A stretch of 64,000 nucleotides of DNA from contig NZ_JAUPEC010000025.1 of NCBI RefSeq assembly GCF_030551755.1, positions 1 to 64,000 of the forward strand. The letters are read 5' to 3'. How positions within the stretch are numbered: the stretch's first letter is position 1; every line of letters starts with the position of its first letter. The translations under genes were made by a program, and so were the position numbers. The stretch is from Pseudocolwellia sp. AS88. GTDB lineage: Bacteria > Pseudomonadota > Gammaproteobacteria > Enterobacterales > Alteromonadaceae. This document shows, piece by piece, positions 31,339 through 40,321 of the stretch. The notes under the pieces were generated by a model. The model saw only the letters and a program-made list of their open reading frames with translations, did not search any database and was not told where the DNA came from.

Positions 31339-32718
31339 TTATGCATTATCTGTAACTTTATCACTAGTTAAACTCTGACTTTCTATCTTTTGATGATCTT
31401 TTGGTAGCACTAAGGTTAATAGTATTGCAGTGAAGCCGGCTGATGTTACTGATGACGATAAGATATTTTTTAACCAAATAGGTAATTGTGCTAATACTTC
31501 AGGAACAAACATGGTTCCTAAACCAACCCCTAAGGAGGTAGAAATGATCAGGCTATTTCGGCGATTAATAGGCTCTGTAGACATTATTTTTATACCAGCA
31601 ACGGCAATCGTAGCAAACATAATTAACGTTGCACCACCTAGTACCGGTTTTGGCATCGCTTGTAAAATGCCACCAAGTATAGGAAATAGTCCTAATATAA
31701 TGAGAATAGCTGCAATAAAGAAAGCAACATAGCGGCTTGCTACACCTGTTAATTGAATTACAGCATTATTTTGTCCGAATGTTGTATTGGGGAAAGTATT
31801 AAAGATCCCAGCAATAATAGAGTTTACACCATCAGCGAAAATACCACCTTTTATTCGGCTTATATACTGTTGTCCTTTAATCGGTAAACCAGAAAATAAG
31901 CTATTAGCGGTAAGATCTCCTGCAGTTTCTAAAGCACTTAAAAAGTAAACGAGTGCCACAGGTAGAAAAATTTGCCAGTCGAAAGCAAATCCATATTTAA
32001 AAGGTATAGGAACAGATATCAATGGTAGTTGAGACAAATGGTCAAAAGAAAGTAAACCTAAAGGGTAGGCGATTAATGCTCCAGCAAAAATACCAATAAA
32101 TATAGATGACAGTCTTAACCAAGCATATTTACTGGCATTTAAGCAGATTATAATAATTAATACTGAAACGCCTAATAATAGATTACTTGGTGAGCCAAAT
32201 GATTCGCTACCAAAGCCTCCCGCTAAGTCTGTCATACCAACTTTTATCAATGATAAACTGATGGTTAAAATAACAATACCTGTAGTTAATGGAGTGATAA
32301 TATGCTTTATTTTATCGATAAAAAAGCTAAGGAAAACTTCAATAAAGGCGCCTGTTAATGTTACACCAAACATCATAGCCAACATATCGTCTTCACTTCC
32401 GCCACGCATTTTTACTAATGTAGCACCTGTAATCAATGCAGTCATAAAGGCAAAACTCGTGCCTTGCACTGCGATTAGCCCACAACCAATACGACCAAAC
32501 CTTTTTGCTTGTACAAAAGTTCCGACGCCAGAAATCATTAAAGCCATACTGATCAAGTAAGGAATATGATGAGTTAAACCTAATGTTGAACCTATAATGA
32601 GGGTAGGAGTAACAATACCTACAAAGCTTGCTAGCACATGTTGAAAAGCAGCTGTTAAACTTTGAATAAATGGTGGTTTATCATTTAATTCGTATAAAAT
32701 ATCATTGTTTCTAGACAT
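31339..32718 (-). CDS. NCS2 (NAT) family xanthine/urate permease
   Basis: A 459-residue transporter with about 14 helices. The NAT branch signatures are QGTSFAFMTA, ALVYFLSALETAGDLTANS (the conserved Glu/Asp substrate helix), NTTFGQNNAVIQLTGVASRYV and the QxNxxxxLTGVASR-like motif that sets purine specificity. This pattern fits proton-coupled xanthine or uric acid uptake (XanP/XanQ/UacT group). It starts 16 bases after the unknown secreted protein and is the third gene of the deaminase operon. Confidence 0.93.
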   Translation of the reverse strand: MSRNNDILYELNDKPPFIQSLTAAFQHVLASFVGIVTPTLIIGSTLGLTHHIPYLISMALMISGVGTFVQAKRFGRIGCGLIAVQGTSFAFMTALITGATLVKMRGGSEDDMLAMMFGVTLTGAFIEVFLSFFIDKIKHIITPLTTGIVILTISLSLIKVGMTDLAGGFGSESFGSPSNLLLGVSVLIIIICLNASKYAWLRLSSIFIGIFAGALIAYPLGLLSFDHLSQLPLISVPIPFKYGFAFDWQIFLPVALVYFLSALETAGDLTANSLFSGLPIKGQQYISRIKGGIFADGVNSIIAGIFNTFPNTTFGQNNAVIQLTGVASRYVAFFIAAILIILGLFPILGGILQAMPKPVLGGATLIMFATIAVAGIKIMSTEPINRRNSLIISTSLGVGLGTMFVPEVLAQLPIWLKNILSSSVTSAGFTAILLTLVLPKDHQKIESQSLTSDKVTDNA

Positions 32719-32734
32719 GGTTGTTAACCTTTTA

Positions 32735-33754
32735 TTATTGATATTTACCGTTTAAGTAACGATAGAAAGCAGGATTCACCCAAATATATTCAGTGCTAAT
32801 AGTAAACCTAGTTGAATGCTCATCTAGTAAGCTTTTGATCTGTGCAAGCACCTTTTCTTTACCATCGTTCAATGTAAGTGTTGAGGCTGTGTGCGTTTCG
32901 CTAATCATGTTAATGCGAGTAACTTGTTTGTAGTTTTCTTCATCAATAAATGAGCGATAAAAAGGTTGCCACCACGCGTCGATAATAAGTGTTTGCTTGT
33001 CTTGTTCACTGCTTTGCTCATTGCGTTTTGCATATTGGCTAACAAGAGGCATGAATTTAAGTTTGTTTTGATGATCTTCAAACGTTAATAGCAAATCGTA
33101 CTCTTGGGCGTAGCGAATTTTCTCCACTTTTTCTACTTCAGTTGTATCATTCCAGCCATCACGAATATTAAATGCTGACGTTTTCTCTATTAACTGCCAA
33201 GTAAAGTTAACGTTGTGGAGTTTCAATAACGCGACTAGTTGTTTGGCGTGGATTAATGAAGAATGGCCATAAAGCAAAGTATTGTTTTGTGCTTGAATGC
33301 TATTGCGTTTAATGTTGTAACCTTGAATAAGGTTATTGCGTAATAACGAATTGAGTGGGGAGGTTATTTCTTGTGCAATGTCACTATGAAGTAAAGTTGA
33401 AGGTGGTAAATCAATACATGTAGATAGTGATTTACTCTTTAAAGGCTCAGCCCCATCTATACAGTCGAGTTGTTTTAATAATGTAGCAGACTGTAATTCA
33501 ATTATTGGATTTTCAGGAAATGCAGCAACTATTTGTTTTACAGTATCAGATAATAATACTTGTTGAATTTGAGCTTCTGTTAACGTACTCGCAACTTCAG
33601 ACAACTGTGCTTGGTTAACCATTTCAGCGTAGCTTTGTATAAAAGAATTGCTCGAATCTTTTGTTGTTTTATGGCTCGCTGCGTTTGCGTTAAACGTTCC
33701 CCATAAGACACTACATAAAATAAAGTAGTATTTATTCATTTGGTTATATTTCAT
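32735..33754 (-). CDS. Hypothetical secreted protein in the purine-uptake operon (339 aa)
   Basis: Not recognised. The N-terminus is a signal peptide (hydrophobic 8-22, likely cleavage after ANA), so the mature protein should be periplasmic or secreted. There are two Cys in DCIDG and STCID that may form a disulfide, and conserved-looking aromatic motifs DAWWQPFYR and YIWVNPAFYRYL near the end. It begins 1 base after the deaminase stop without its own ribosome site, so it is probably translated by coupling. ATG 33739 is an alternative start. Context implies a part in nucleoside or purine handling. Confidence 0.8.
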   Translation of the reverse strand: MKYNQMNKYYFILCSVLWGTFNANAASHKTTKDSSNSFIQSYAEMVNQAQLSEVASTLTEAQIQQVLLSDTVKQIVAAFPENPIIELQSATLLKQLDCIDGAEPLKSKSLSTCIDLPPSTLLHSDIAQEITSPLNSLLRNNLIQGYNIKRNSIQAQNNTLLYGHSSLIHAKQLVALLKLHNVNFTWQLIEKTSAFNIRDGWNDTTEVEKVEKIRYAQEYDLLLTFEDHQNKLKFMPLVSQYAKRNEQSSEQDKQTLIIDAWWQPFYRSFIDEENYKQVTRINMISETHTASTLTLNDGKEKVLAQIKSLLDEHSTRFTISTEYIWVNPAFYRYLNGKYQ

Positions 33755-33755
33755 A

Positions 33756-35243
33756 TTAATTAGCGACTCTAGGGTAGTGAGTTAAAATGAATTGATTAAA
33801 TTTAGGCTTGTGAACGAGTGATTTTTCATGGTGTTTAATAAAGTTATTTTCAAATTCTGAGATGTTTTTATCAAACCTTGAAAGTAATTCTTGTTTAGTA
33901 TTTTGATCGAGAAAACCAAAAGATAGAGAGTTTTTACTTAGCTGAGTTATTTCATCCCAAGACAGATTAAAGTGTTTAACAGCGACAAAAAATTCATCAG
34001 TCATATTTGAATGCCACATGCCTCGATCATCAGTTGAAAGTGCAATAGGGATCCCCAAGCGCATAAACTCAGGAAATGGATGTTCTTTAAAGTCATTTAC
34101 ATAACCAAGTTTTAAATTACTGATCAAATTGACTTCAATTAAATATTGGCTGTGGCGCATCAAGAGTAATGTTTGAGGATCATCTAGCAGGTTTACCCCA
34201 TGACCAATTCTTTTTGCACCGAGTAATAATGAATCTCTAATATTAAAATTTGGCGCTTCAGACTCCCCAGCGTGTATCGATAAATCAATAGCTGGGTACA
34301 CGTTTCTTAGCTTTCTTAAAGTCGGTAAAAAGCGAAGAGGATGACCTTGAGGATTATCTTCACGACCAACCATATTAATGCCTACATAAATATCTCGATG
34401 TTGATCTACAAATTTATAAATTGAAACAAGTTGCTCTTCTGCATTAGGTGTAAAACGCAACAATGCATATTGCAGCCTTACCGTTACTCCTGTGTTGATA
34501 GCATCGGCTTGATTCAAGCGGTCAGTTACAATTTTTAAAGCTTCTTCTTGAGAGTATGGAGTACCATCTACTTTGCTTTTGTAGTTAACATTAACTTGTG
34601 CTTCTAAATAAAGCATTCCCTCATTACTAAAAGCTTTCATATTTTTAACAAGCATTTCTGCGGCAATATAAGGATTTGCTGTTAAATCATTAAGGCGTTG
34701 CCAATGAGTTTGAAAAAATTCATCACGTCCTTCATGAGGTTTATCTAACCAAATGCTATTTTTCCATGCTTTTATTTCTGCTTTATTTAGCTTATTCAGT
34801 GCCTTGTAGTTTCCTTGTTCACATTCACTTAACTTCTGATAATTGCTCAGACTAATAGTGTGGAAGGTCAGTAATTGAGGTGAAAAACCAAACTCATTTT
34901 GGCCATAACCATTACAAAGTGCTGTTTTGGTTCGAGTAAAGTAGGTATATCCACCGTTCTTTGTTTTATCTAACGCAAGTTCATACCACCATGATGGTAA
35001 ATTACTACCACTTGAGTGATGGTGTAAATCTCCACCTTTAGGCATGTTATATAGAAATTGGTAGAGTTGTTTATCGGTTGCGGTATTTTTAAAATCTTCA
35101 AACCAACTATTGTTATCATTTAAGCTAGGTTTTTGTACTGTATTTTTAACTTCTTTGTAAACGGGTTCGGCAACAGATGTATGGGTAATAAAAACCATTA
35201 AAAACAGAAGTGAGTAACGCGCGCTTTTTATCGAGATTAACAT
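33756..35243 (-). CDS. Exported adenosine deaminase (ADGF-like)
   Basis: Deaminates adenosine to inosine, here outside the cytoplasm. The signal peptide (cleavage near SVA, residue 25) is followed by the ADA TIM barrel with metal-binding GDLHHHSSGS, HAGESEAPN (His/Glu), KRIGHGVNL and LSTDDRGMWH. The mature chain of about 470 residues is longer than cytoplasmic ADA and resembles the secreted ADGF/ADA2 type in having an N-terminal extension. ATG 35243 has a GGGA ribosome site; the upstream GTG 35264 would bury the signal. First gene of the operon with the unknown protein and the xanthine permease. Confidence 0.92.
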   Translation of the reverse strand: MLISIKSARYSLLFLMVFITHTSVAEPVYKEVKNTVQKPSLNDNNSWFEDFKNTATDKQLYQFLYNMPKGGDLHHHSSGSNLPSWWYELALDKTKNGGYTYFTRTKTALCNGYGQNEFGFSPQLLTFHTISLSNYQKLSECEQGNYKALNKLNKAEIKAWKNSIWLDKPHEGRDEFFQTHWQRLNDLTANPYIAAEMLVKNMKAFSNEGMLYLEAQVNVNYKSKVDGTPYSQEEALKIVTDRLNQADAINTGVTVRLQYALLRFTPNAEEQLVSIYKFVDQHRDIYVGINMVGREDNPQGHPLRFLPTLRKLRNVYPAIDLSIHAGESEAPNFNIRDSLLLGAKRIGHGVNLLDDPQTLLLMRHSQYLIEVNLISNLKLGYVNDFKEHPFPEFMRLGIPIALSTDDRGMWHSNMTDEFFVAVKHFNLSWDEITQLSKNSLSFGFLDQNTKQELLSRFDKNISEFENNFIKHHEKSLVHKPKFNQFILTHYPRVAN

Positions 35244-35354
35244 TTGATTTTCCCAAATAGACACTTTAATAAGAAATAATAAGCTGAAATATCAAGAGGA
35301 TTATTTGTTGAACATTGATTTCTTTCATCTCTTTATAATAAAACAAGCAAGAAG

Positions 35355-35370
35355 TTAACCAATCGGTTGG
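35355..35370. promoter_or_regulatory. RutR-like operator upstream of the deaminase operon
   Basis: TTAACCAATCGGTTGG matches the cluster consensus TTGACCGATCGGTCAG at 12 of 16 positions, 112 bases before the deaminase ATG. On the minus strand its TTGGTT half stands about 18-19 bases before a TTATAAA -10-like box. The rest of the 35265-35783 gap holds a GGCATATGCC palindrome (35656-35665) and the mutS terminator, and no convincing gene. Confidence 0.5.
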
Positions 35371-35720
35371 CTTTTCTGTATGTGTTTTATTATCTTGTTG
35401 TATTTATGAGGTAAATTGTCCTTATCTTTGCTATCAGTAAAGACAGCTTCTGTATTGAAGATTGATGGTAATAGTATTTAATGCACCAAATTAATACATT
35501 TTTATAAACTATGGTGTTTGATTTTGTGTGTGAAATTTAAAATAGCTGATCTTTCGCTAATGGGGGAGGGCAAGTTTAAAGATTTGTATGTGTTGTTATT
35601 GATTTTGACAAGATCACCACATAGATGCAGAGGCTTAAGTTTAGCTTGGGAATATGGGCATATGCCTATAAGCCTTTTAATTCTCATTGAGAGAGATGGT
35701 ATTTAGCGAATAGACTGACA

Positions 35721-35760
35721 GCATTTAAAAATACCAGTTAGCTATAAACTAACTGGTATT
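35721..35760 (-). terminator. Terminator after mutS
   Basis: The perfect 11-bp stem ATACCAGTTAG/CTAACTGGTAT with a 7-base loop, followed on the minus strand by five T, starts about 24 bases beyond the mutS stop. Confidence 0.85.
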
Positions 35761-35783
35761 AAATGTTTTTTAATTAGGATGGC

Positions 35784-38408
35784 TTAAAGTTTAGCTTTTA
35801 ATGTAAACAATAAATCGAGGGCTTGCCTTGGAGTTAAATCATCTAAATCAGTTTCTTTCAAGGTATCAATAATAGGGTGATCAGCTTCATCAATGAACGA
35901 GAGCTGTTCAAAGCTAGCTGTTTCTTTTGGATGTTTAACGGCACTTGATTCTATAGATTTCGATGAAGTCTTATTAGTTGCTAACGATGATGAAACAATT
36001 TGATTTTGCTCTAACTCAATAAGTCGTTGCTTTGCTCTACTGATAACTGATTTGGGTACACCAGCAAGTTGCGCAACTTGAATACCAAAACTTTTACTTG
36101 CAGCACCTTGTTGTACTTTATGCATAAAGGCAATCGTGTCTTCATGTTCAATGGCATCTAAATGTACGTTATCTAATAATTCAAACTCTTCAGATAACAG
36201 AGTTAGCTCAAAATAGTGAGTAGCAAATAACGTATAAGCTTTAATATTGCTCGCTAACATTTCAGCACATGCCCAGGCTAGTGATAAACCGTCATAGGTA
36301 CTTGTTCCACGGCCTATTTCATCTAATAAAACTAAACTCTTATCTGTTGCATTATGAAGAATATTTGCGGTTTCAGTCATTTCAACCATGAAAGTAGAGC
36401 GGCCACTTGCTAGATCGTCTGAAGCACCTATACGGGTGAATATTCTATCAACCATACCTATTTCTGCAGAGCTTGCAGGTACATAACAACCAATATGAGC
36501 AAGTAACACAATTAACGCTGTTTGTCGCATGTAGGTAGATTTACCACCCATATTTGGACCAGTGATAATCAGCATCTTATGCTTTTCTGATAAATGTACA
36601 GGATTGGCAATAAAAGCATCTGTTGTCATTTGTTCAACAACAGGATGACGACCATCATCAATTAAAATCCCCGACTCTTCAGTTAAAGTCGGTTTTACGT
36701 AATTCAGTGTTTGTGCACGTTCAGCAAATGTTGTTAAAACATCTAACTCTGAAATAGCATCTGAAAGCTCTTGTAATGCAACTAATTCAGGTAAAACTAA
36801 ATCGAACAACTCATCGTATAGCTTTTTCTCTAAGGCTAAAAACTTGCTTTGTGCGCCTAATACTTTTTCTTCGTGCTGTTTTAACTCATTGGTAATAAAG
36901 CGTTCGTTATTTTTTAAAGTTTGGCGTCTAATATAATCGTCAGGCACATCGTTAGAAGCACTTCTGCTTATTTCAATATAAAAACCATGAACCTTGTTAT
37001 AACCGACTTTTAAAGACTGAATGCCAGTACGTTCTTTTTCACGCTGCTCAAGCTGAGATAAAAACTCAGTTGCACCATCACTTAAGTCTCTTAGTACATC
37101 TAATTCTTCATGATAACCAGGTGCAATAACGCCACCATCACGAATAAGTACAGGAGGATTTTCAACAACGGCTTTTTCTAACAAAGATTGAATGTTAGGC
37201 AGAGGTTTACTTTTTAGCGCTAAATCGTGCATGTAACCCGAGTTTTTAATACTCAAAATATCTTGTAGCTCAGGTAACCTTTGTAAAGAATCTCGAAGAC
37301 GGGCAAAGTCACGTGGGCGAGCAGAGCGCAAAGCAATTCGTGAAACAATACGTTCAATATCACCAAATGATTTTAAAGTAGCAAATAAATCAAAATATAG
37401 ATCATGAGTTAATACATCTTCAATTACTTCATGTCTGCGGTTTAATACCGATAAATTACGTAATGGGAAATGGATCCAACGTTTAAGTAAACGCGATCCC
37501 ATAGGCGTAGCGCTATTATCTAAAATGTCTGCTAACGTGCAGTCAGTACCACCTTTTAGATTATGCGTTAGCTCTAAATTTCGTCTTGTTGCAGCATCTA
37601 AAATAACGCCAGTTGCGGCTGATTCAAAAACGACAGATCTTATATGAGGCAACTCAGATCGTTGACATTCTTTTACGTATTGAAATAAACAGCCAGCCGC
37701 AGCTAAACCATAAACTTTGTCAGCTACACCAAAACCTGTCAGTTCTTTTGTATTAAACTGTTTATTTAAAAGACTATTTGCTGTGCTTAAATCAAATTCC
37801 CATTCAGAGCGACGACGTAAACCTTTGTGATTAGAAATTAACGAAAAGTCAGAAAAATACTCAGGATATAATAATTCAGCAGGATTAAGGCGTTGCAACT
37901 CAGCTTGTAATTGTTCTTTCGAACTAGGCTCCGTGATAACAAATCGACCGCTGGTAATATCTAAATAAGCTAAGCCGAAATGATGTTTGTTTTTTTCAAC
38001 CGTTTCGCTAATCGCTACAATTAAGTTGTCTTGTTTATCTGTTAATAAAGCTTCATCACTTACCGTACCAGGGGTTACTACGCGAACTACTTTACGTTCA
38101 ACGGGACCTTTACTTGTTGCTGGATCGCCTATTTGTTCGCATATCGCGACAGATTCACCTAACTGCACTAACTTAGCTAAATAACCTTCAACAGCATGAT
38201 ACGGAACACCCGCCATAGGAATGGCATTACCACCTGTTTTGCCACGCGCGGTAAGTGATATATCTAATAAGTCCGATGCTTTTTTAGCATCATCAAAAAA
38301 TAATTCGTAAAAATCACCCATACGATAAAAAATCAGAATATTCGGAAATTCCGCTTTAATTGTGAGGTACTGGCGCATCATAGGTGTGTGTTGTGATAAA
38401 TCTGTCAT
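35784..38408 (-). CDS. mutS: DNA mismatch repair protein MutS
   Basis: Recognises mispairs and starts methyl-directed repair. The 874 residues begin with the mismatch-binding domain containing [11 protein letters not shown] (the Phe-x-Glu wedge). The connector and lever domains follow, then the ABC-type ATPase with Walker [15 protein letters not shown], Walker [17 protein letters not shown] and the ATHYFELT switch. The C-terminal [11 protein letters not shown] dimerisation helix is present. The gene lies between the two arms of the purine cluster. Confidence 0.98.
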   Translation of the reverse strand: MTDLSQHTPMMRQYLTIKAEFPNILIFYRMGDFYELFFDDAKKASDLLDISLTARGKTGGNAIPMAGVPYHAVEGYLAKLVQLGESVAICEQIGDPATSKGPVERKVVRVVTPGTVSDEALLTDKQDNLIVAISETVEKNKHHFGLAYLDITSGRFVITEPSSKEQLQAELQRLNPAELLYPEYFSDFSLISNHKGLRRRSEWEFDLSTANSLLNKQFNTKELTGFGVADKVYGLAAAGCLFQYVKECQRSELPHIRSVVFESAATGVILDAATRRNLELTHNLKGGTDCTLADILDNSATPMGSRLLKRWIHFPLRNLSVLNRRHEVIEDVLTHDLYFDLFATLKSFGDIERIVSRIALRSARPRDFARLRDSLQRLPELQDILSIKNSGYMHDLALKSKPLPNIQSLLEKAVVENPPVLIRDGGVIAPGYHEELDVLRDLSDGATEFLSQLEQREKERTGIQSLKVGYNKVHGFYIEISRSASNDVPDDYIRRQTLKNNERFITNELKQHEEKVLGAQSKFLALEKKLYDELFDLVLPELVALQELSDAISELDVLTTFAERAQTLNYVKPTLTEESGILIDDGRHPVVEQMTTDAFIANPVHLSEKHKMLIITGPNMGGKSTYMRQTALIVLLAHIGCYVPASSAEIGMVDRIFTRIGASDDLASGRSTFMVEMTETANILHNATDKSLVLLDEIGRGTSTYDGLSLAWACAEMLASNIKAYTLFATHYFELTLLSEEFELLDNVHLDAIEHEDTIAFMHKVQQGAASKSFGIQVAQLAGVPKSVISRAKQRLIELEQNQIVSSSLATNKTSSKSIESSAVKHPKETASFEQLSFIDEADHPIIDTLKETDLDDLTPRQALDLLFTLKAKL

Positions 38409-38483
38409 GTGTTATTTCGTTTATTACTTTATTTATAATGGGTTATGTAGCTTTTTAATATTTGAAAAGCTATTTAAATATTG

Positions 38484-38576
38484 GGTAACTTCATTATTTT
38501 TAATGTCGTTACCGTATTAAGTGTAGGTGAAAAGGTAGTTTTAATTGGTATCAACTACTCGCGGAGAAACCTACAC
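38484..38576. repeat. Two inverted repeats between mutS and the regulator, one nested
   Basis: GGTAAC...GTTACC (38484-38513) is followed by a two-tier palindrome: outer arms GTGTAGGT (38521-38528) and ACCTACAC (38569-38576), inner arms AGTAGTT/AACTACT-like (38535-38559). The internal loops are asymmetric, as in folded RNA. It lies in the mutS leader region and upstream of the TetR gene. The remaining sequence of the 38409-38883 gap is AT-rich with the regulator's promoter at its end. Confidence 0.55.
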
Positions 38577-38775
38577 CAAATCGCATATTTATAATTTGTT
38601 TATAATGATACTTTGCTTACTTGTATAGGGCTAGCAATGAATCTTTAAAATAAAGGACTTAATTGTTAGCTTTGCAATTCAGGTTGTTTTCATAAATGAA
38701 ATGTTATCAATAAATTATGAATGAATATCTACTTATAGAAACTTATTTATTAGAATGAGAAAAATTACTTAACTA

Positions 38776-38804
38776 TTTTAATCGATGATTTTAATATTTA
38801 TAAT
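38776..38804 (+). promoter_or_regulatory. Candidate promoter of the RutR-like regulator
   Basis: TATAAT at 38799-38804 with a weak TTTTAA -35 element 17 bases upstream. Transcription would begin near 38811, just before the operator at 38825-38840, consistent with autorepression. Confidence 0.45.
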
Positions 38805-38824
38805 ACAAGTTAAATTAGCACACA

Positions 38825-38840
38825 TTGACCTTTTGGTCAG
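38825..38840. promoter_or_regulatory. RutR-like operator in front of the regulator gene
   Basis: TTGACCTTTTGGTCAG is a palindrome of the form TTGACC-N4-GGTCAG, close to the RutR consensus known from E. coli (TTGACCA-N2-TGGTCAA). It lies 44 bases before the regulator ATG. Confidence 0.65.
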
Positions 38841-38883
38841 TATGCGTAAAAATGAGTAATATAAATTCATCAAATTGAATCTT

Positions 38884-39525
38884 ATGACTGAAGAAATAAA
38901 ACAAAACAAAAAAGAAGCGACTCGAGAGAAAAATCAACAGCTTATTCTAGCGGCAGCTGAAAAAATATTTGCTCAACTTGGCTATGATGGCGCAAGTATG
39001 AGTATGATCGCGAAGGAAGCTGGTGTCGCTAAAGCTAATGTTCATTATTACTTTACTAGCAAGGAAGGACTTTACGAAACGGTACTCGAAAACATTGTAA
39101 GCTCATGGAATTTAGGGCTAGAGGAAGTAACTGTTGAAGATGATCCCGCTGTTGTTTTATATAAATATATCCAATACAAAGTCATTTTATCGATAGAAAA
39201 ACCAATGCAATCGCGCTTGTTTGCTATTGAAATGATCCGTGGTGCGCCTTTTCTGCAAGATTATATTCGTAAAAATTCACGGCCATGGTTCAGAGAAAAA
39301 TATGAATTGTTACAAGCTTGGATGGATGCAGGAAAGATGGATCAAGTAGACCCTAATCATCTGCTATTTACTATTTGGTCCACTACGCAATATTATGCTG
39401 ATTTTGAAACAGAAGCATTATTATTATTGAACAAGTACGAATATGAAGAAAGTGATGTAAAAGCGATTACTCAGTCTATTGCCCAAATTATTTTGAAAGG
39501 CGTTGGTCTTTCTATTCCTAAGTAA
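38884..39525 (+). CDS. RutR-like TetR family regulator of purine genes
   Basis: A 213-residue TetR protein: N-terminal helix-turn-helix (about residues 16-62, with GVAKANVHYYFTSKEGLYE) and a C-terminal ligand domain close to E. coli RutR, e.g. RLFAIEMIRGAP, and GKMDQVDPNHLLFTIWSTTQ followed by YYADF. RutR represses pyrimidine/purine genes and is released by uracil or thymine. This relative, placed at the head of purine-catabolic genes with five RutR-like sites around them, probably senses a purine or ureide. ATG 38884 is chosen over TTG 38875. Cotranscribed with the aldolase 13 bases downstream. Confidence 0.88.
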   Translation: MTEEIKQNKKEATREKNQQLILAAAEKIFAQLGYDGASMSMIAKEAGVAKANVHYYFTSKEGLYETVLENIVSSWNLGLEEVTVEDDPAVVLYKYIQYKVILSIEKPMQSRLFAIEMIRGAPFLQDYIRKNSRPWFREKYELLQAWMDAGKMDQVDPNHLLFTIWSTTQYYADFETEALLLLNKYEYEESDVKAITQSIAQIILKGVGLSIPK

Positions 39526-39538
39526 GGTATTTAATATT

Positions 39539-40021
39539 ATGCAAGATTTCACAACGCCAGATTTGTTTGACGATCATAGAGATACCGTGAGAACAGCTGA
39601 AGCTGGTTTGAATTCATACGGTGGAAAAGATAAATTTTTTGGTCAAGCTGTTACCGTTACATGCCCAGAAGATAACTCTTACGCCGTTGAAGTATTAAAG
39701 CAGTCAGGTAAAGGCAAAGTGTTGGTTATTGATGGTTTTGCCAGTAAAAAACATGCATTTATTGGCGACATTATGGCAACTACTGCAATTGAAAATGGTT
39801 GGGAAGGCGTTATTATCAATGGTTGTTGTCGAGATATTGAAATATTAAAAACTATGGATATTGCGGTAATGGCATTAGGTGTTACCCCAAGAAGTACACT
39901 TAAGCGTGGTTTTGGTGATAAAAATCAAACAGTTAATTTATTAGGGACAAGTATTTCACCTAACGATTGGGTTTACGCCGATGTAAACGGTTTGATCATT
40001 AGTGAGTCGCCACTTAATTAA
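39539..40021 (+). CDS. RraA / 4-hydroxy-4-methyl-2-oxoglutarate aldolase family protein
   Basis: 160 residues with the RraA fold signatures GKGKVLVIDGFAS, GDIMATTAIENGWEGVIING and CCRDIEIL. Unlike E. coli RraA (an RNase E inhibitor), it keeps the Gly-Asp...Arg-Asp pattern of catalytic HMG aldolase/oxaloacetate decarboxylase members, so an enzymatic role on a pyruvyl or oxaloacetate-like compound is plausible. ATG 39539 gives the standard length. It forms a two-gene operon with the RutR-like regulator and ends in a terminator, suggesting an accessory step linked to ureide or glyoxylate metabolism (inference). Confidence 0.85.
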   Translation: MQDFTTPDLFDDHRDTVRTAEAGLNSYGGKDKFFGQAVTVTCPEDNSYAVEVLKQSGKGKVLVIDGFASKKHAFIGDIMATTAIENGWEGVIINGCCRDIEILKTMDIAVMALGVTPRSTLKRGFGDKNQTVNLLGTSISPNDWVYADVNGLIISESPLN

Positions 40022-40038
40022 TTTAAACTACCATCAAT

Positions 40039-40072
40039 AATTAGGTATAAATTTTTATACCTAATTTATTCT
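40039..40072 (+). terminator. Terminator after the regulator-aldolase operon
   Basis: A perfect 12-bp stem AATTAGGTATAA/TTATACCTAATT with a four-base loop, followed by a T-rich tail, starts 17 bases after the aldolase stop. Confidence 0.75.
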
Positions 40073-40206
40073 CTTTAGATTTTCTTTTCTTCTATTTTTA
40101 AACATGTAAAAGCACTACTCTGGTGATTTTTAGCACCATGCTGGTGATCATAAACTATCATTTTACAGTATATTTATTTTTCATTTTAAGCACATCTTTG
40201 ATATCA

Positions 40207-40222
40207 TTGACCGATCGGACAG
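40207..40222. promoter_or_regulatory. RutR-like operator upstream of the amidase operon
   Basis: TTGACCGATCGGACAG differs by one base from the perfect site at 48329. It is about 270 bases before the amidase ATG but 100 before the small frame at 40322. Upstream, CTGGTGAT occurs twice (40120, 40140) around AGCACCATGCT. No other gene is supported in this gap. Confidence 0.6.
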
Positions 40223-40321
40223 GAATGTTGTTTTGGCATTGTAATTGCTCTTTAATTATTTTTACATATAGTCGAGCTAACAGAATACGTATTTTTGTTA
40301 TTCATAAGCACTCGAATATAA

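Noticed and set aside
35502-35706. Two overlapping opposite-strand frames in the deaminase-mutS gap
   Set aside because: They mirror each other in the same interval, have no ribosome site, no recognisable features and odd composition.
38409-38883. Known riboswitch in the mutS/TetR gap
   Set aside because: The nested hairpins do not match any purine, preQ1 or other riboswitch core that I can recognise.
39539-40021. Calling the RraA-fold gene a regulator of RNase E
   Set aside because: The Arg-Asp catalytic pattern is retained and the context is metabolic, so the E. coli RraA function is not assumed.
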